Origin: Kerstersia similis | GTDB lineage: Bacteria > Pseudomonadota > Gammaproteobacteria > Burkholderiales > Burkholderiaceae_B | Assembly: GCF_965139615.1 (NCBI RefSeq) | Contig: NZ_CBCSIQ010000005.1 | Location: 1 to 64,000 of the forward strand | Direction: 5' to 3' | Length of the DNA: 64,000 bases | Shown: positions 63,915 to 64,000 of the stretch, in pieces | How positions within the stretch are numbered: the first letter of the stretch is position 1 | Layout: each line of letters opens with the position of its first letter | Notes under the pieces: model-generated | What the model saw: only the letters and a program-made list of their open reading frames with translations | Database searches by the model: none | Told to the model about the DNA's origin: nothing | Position numbers and translations under genes: made by a program

Positions 63915-64000
63915 TTACATGCGCACCAGCACCGAGCCCCAGGTGAAACCGCCGCCCACGCCCTGCAGCAACACGTGCTGGCCAGACTGGATGCGGCCAT
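63915..64000 (-). CDS. fabH: 3-oxoacyl-ACP synthase III, C-terminal fragment
   Basis: Only the last 28 or so codons lie in the window. The minus strand encodes GQHVLLQGVGGGFTWGSVLV and then a stop at 63915-63917, the typical FabH ending with the GGGFTWGS loop. The gene continues past the window edge. It is upstream of fabD, as in most proteobacteria. Confidence 0.9.
   Translation of the reverse strand, partial: GRIQSGQHVLLQGVGGGFTWGSVLVRM

Overview
The window looks like a chromosomal segment of a betaproteobacterium, most likely family Alcaligenaceae (Bordetella/Achromobacter relatives). The case rests on gene content and order: lepA-lepB-rnc-era-recO behind rpoE-rseA-rseB-mucD, a fabH-fabD-fabG-acpP-fabF cluster, a Bordetella BfeA-like enterobactin receptor, a CysB-type regulator, several FecI/FecR iron loci and a short PrpR-type propionate regulator. 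I saw no tRNA, rRNA, transposase or phage gene.

Layout. 1-430: three imperfect ~120-bp tandem repeats. 431-8300: housekeeping and envelope genes (GlcG-like, NlpC/P60 lipoprotein, DUF2325 protein, CysB-like regulator, lptF, pepA, holC, Bax-inhibitor-1 family protein behind a sigma-E-like promoter). 8354-12973: first iron locus on the minus strand (fecI-fecR-TonB receptor). 13273-15663: FadN-type bifunctional beta-oxidation enzyme. 15843-25042: type I-F CRISPR-Cas locus. 25283-30844: propionate/2-methylcitrate locus with divergent regulator. 30928-37916: second fecI-fecR-TonB receptor operon, ending in a PKD-repeat lipoprotein, with a near-perfect Fur box upstream. 38391-43472: polar amino-acid type ABC transporter with two binding proteins, co-transcribed with a 2-oxoglutarate/Fe(II) dioxygenase. 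43509-48000: ECF sigma factor divergent from a ClpP paralogue, a GST, and a Tat-exported lipoprotein phosphoesterase behind a Pho-box-like sequence. 48222-50519: catecholate siderophore receptor. 50770-50929: 16-bp minisatellite. 51021-64000: recO-era-rnc-lepB-lepA, mucD-rseB-rseA-rpoE, a YgfX-like gene, then the fatty-acid synthesis cluster running off the end in fabH.

The most unusual element is the CRISPR-Cas locus. It has a complete I-F effector set (cas8f, cas5f, cas7f, cas6f), a uniform array of 27 repeats with 26 spacers of 32 nt, and a cas3. No cas1 is present, and Cas3 begins directly at its HD nuclease domain, without the N-terminal Cas2 domain that normally defines type I-F. The locus therefore looks able to interfere but unable to acquire spacers on its own. 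Three independent iron-uptake receptors, each with Fur-like sequence upstream, and a PrpR-type TTTGCAAA operator in the propionate locus are the clearest regulatory features.
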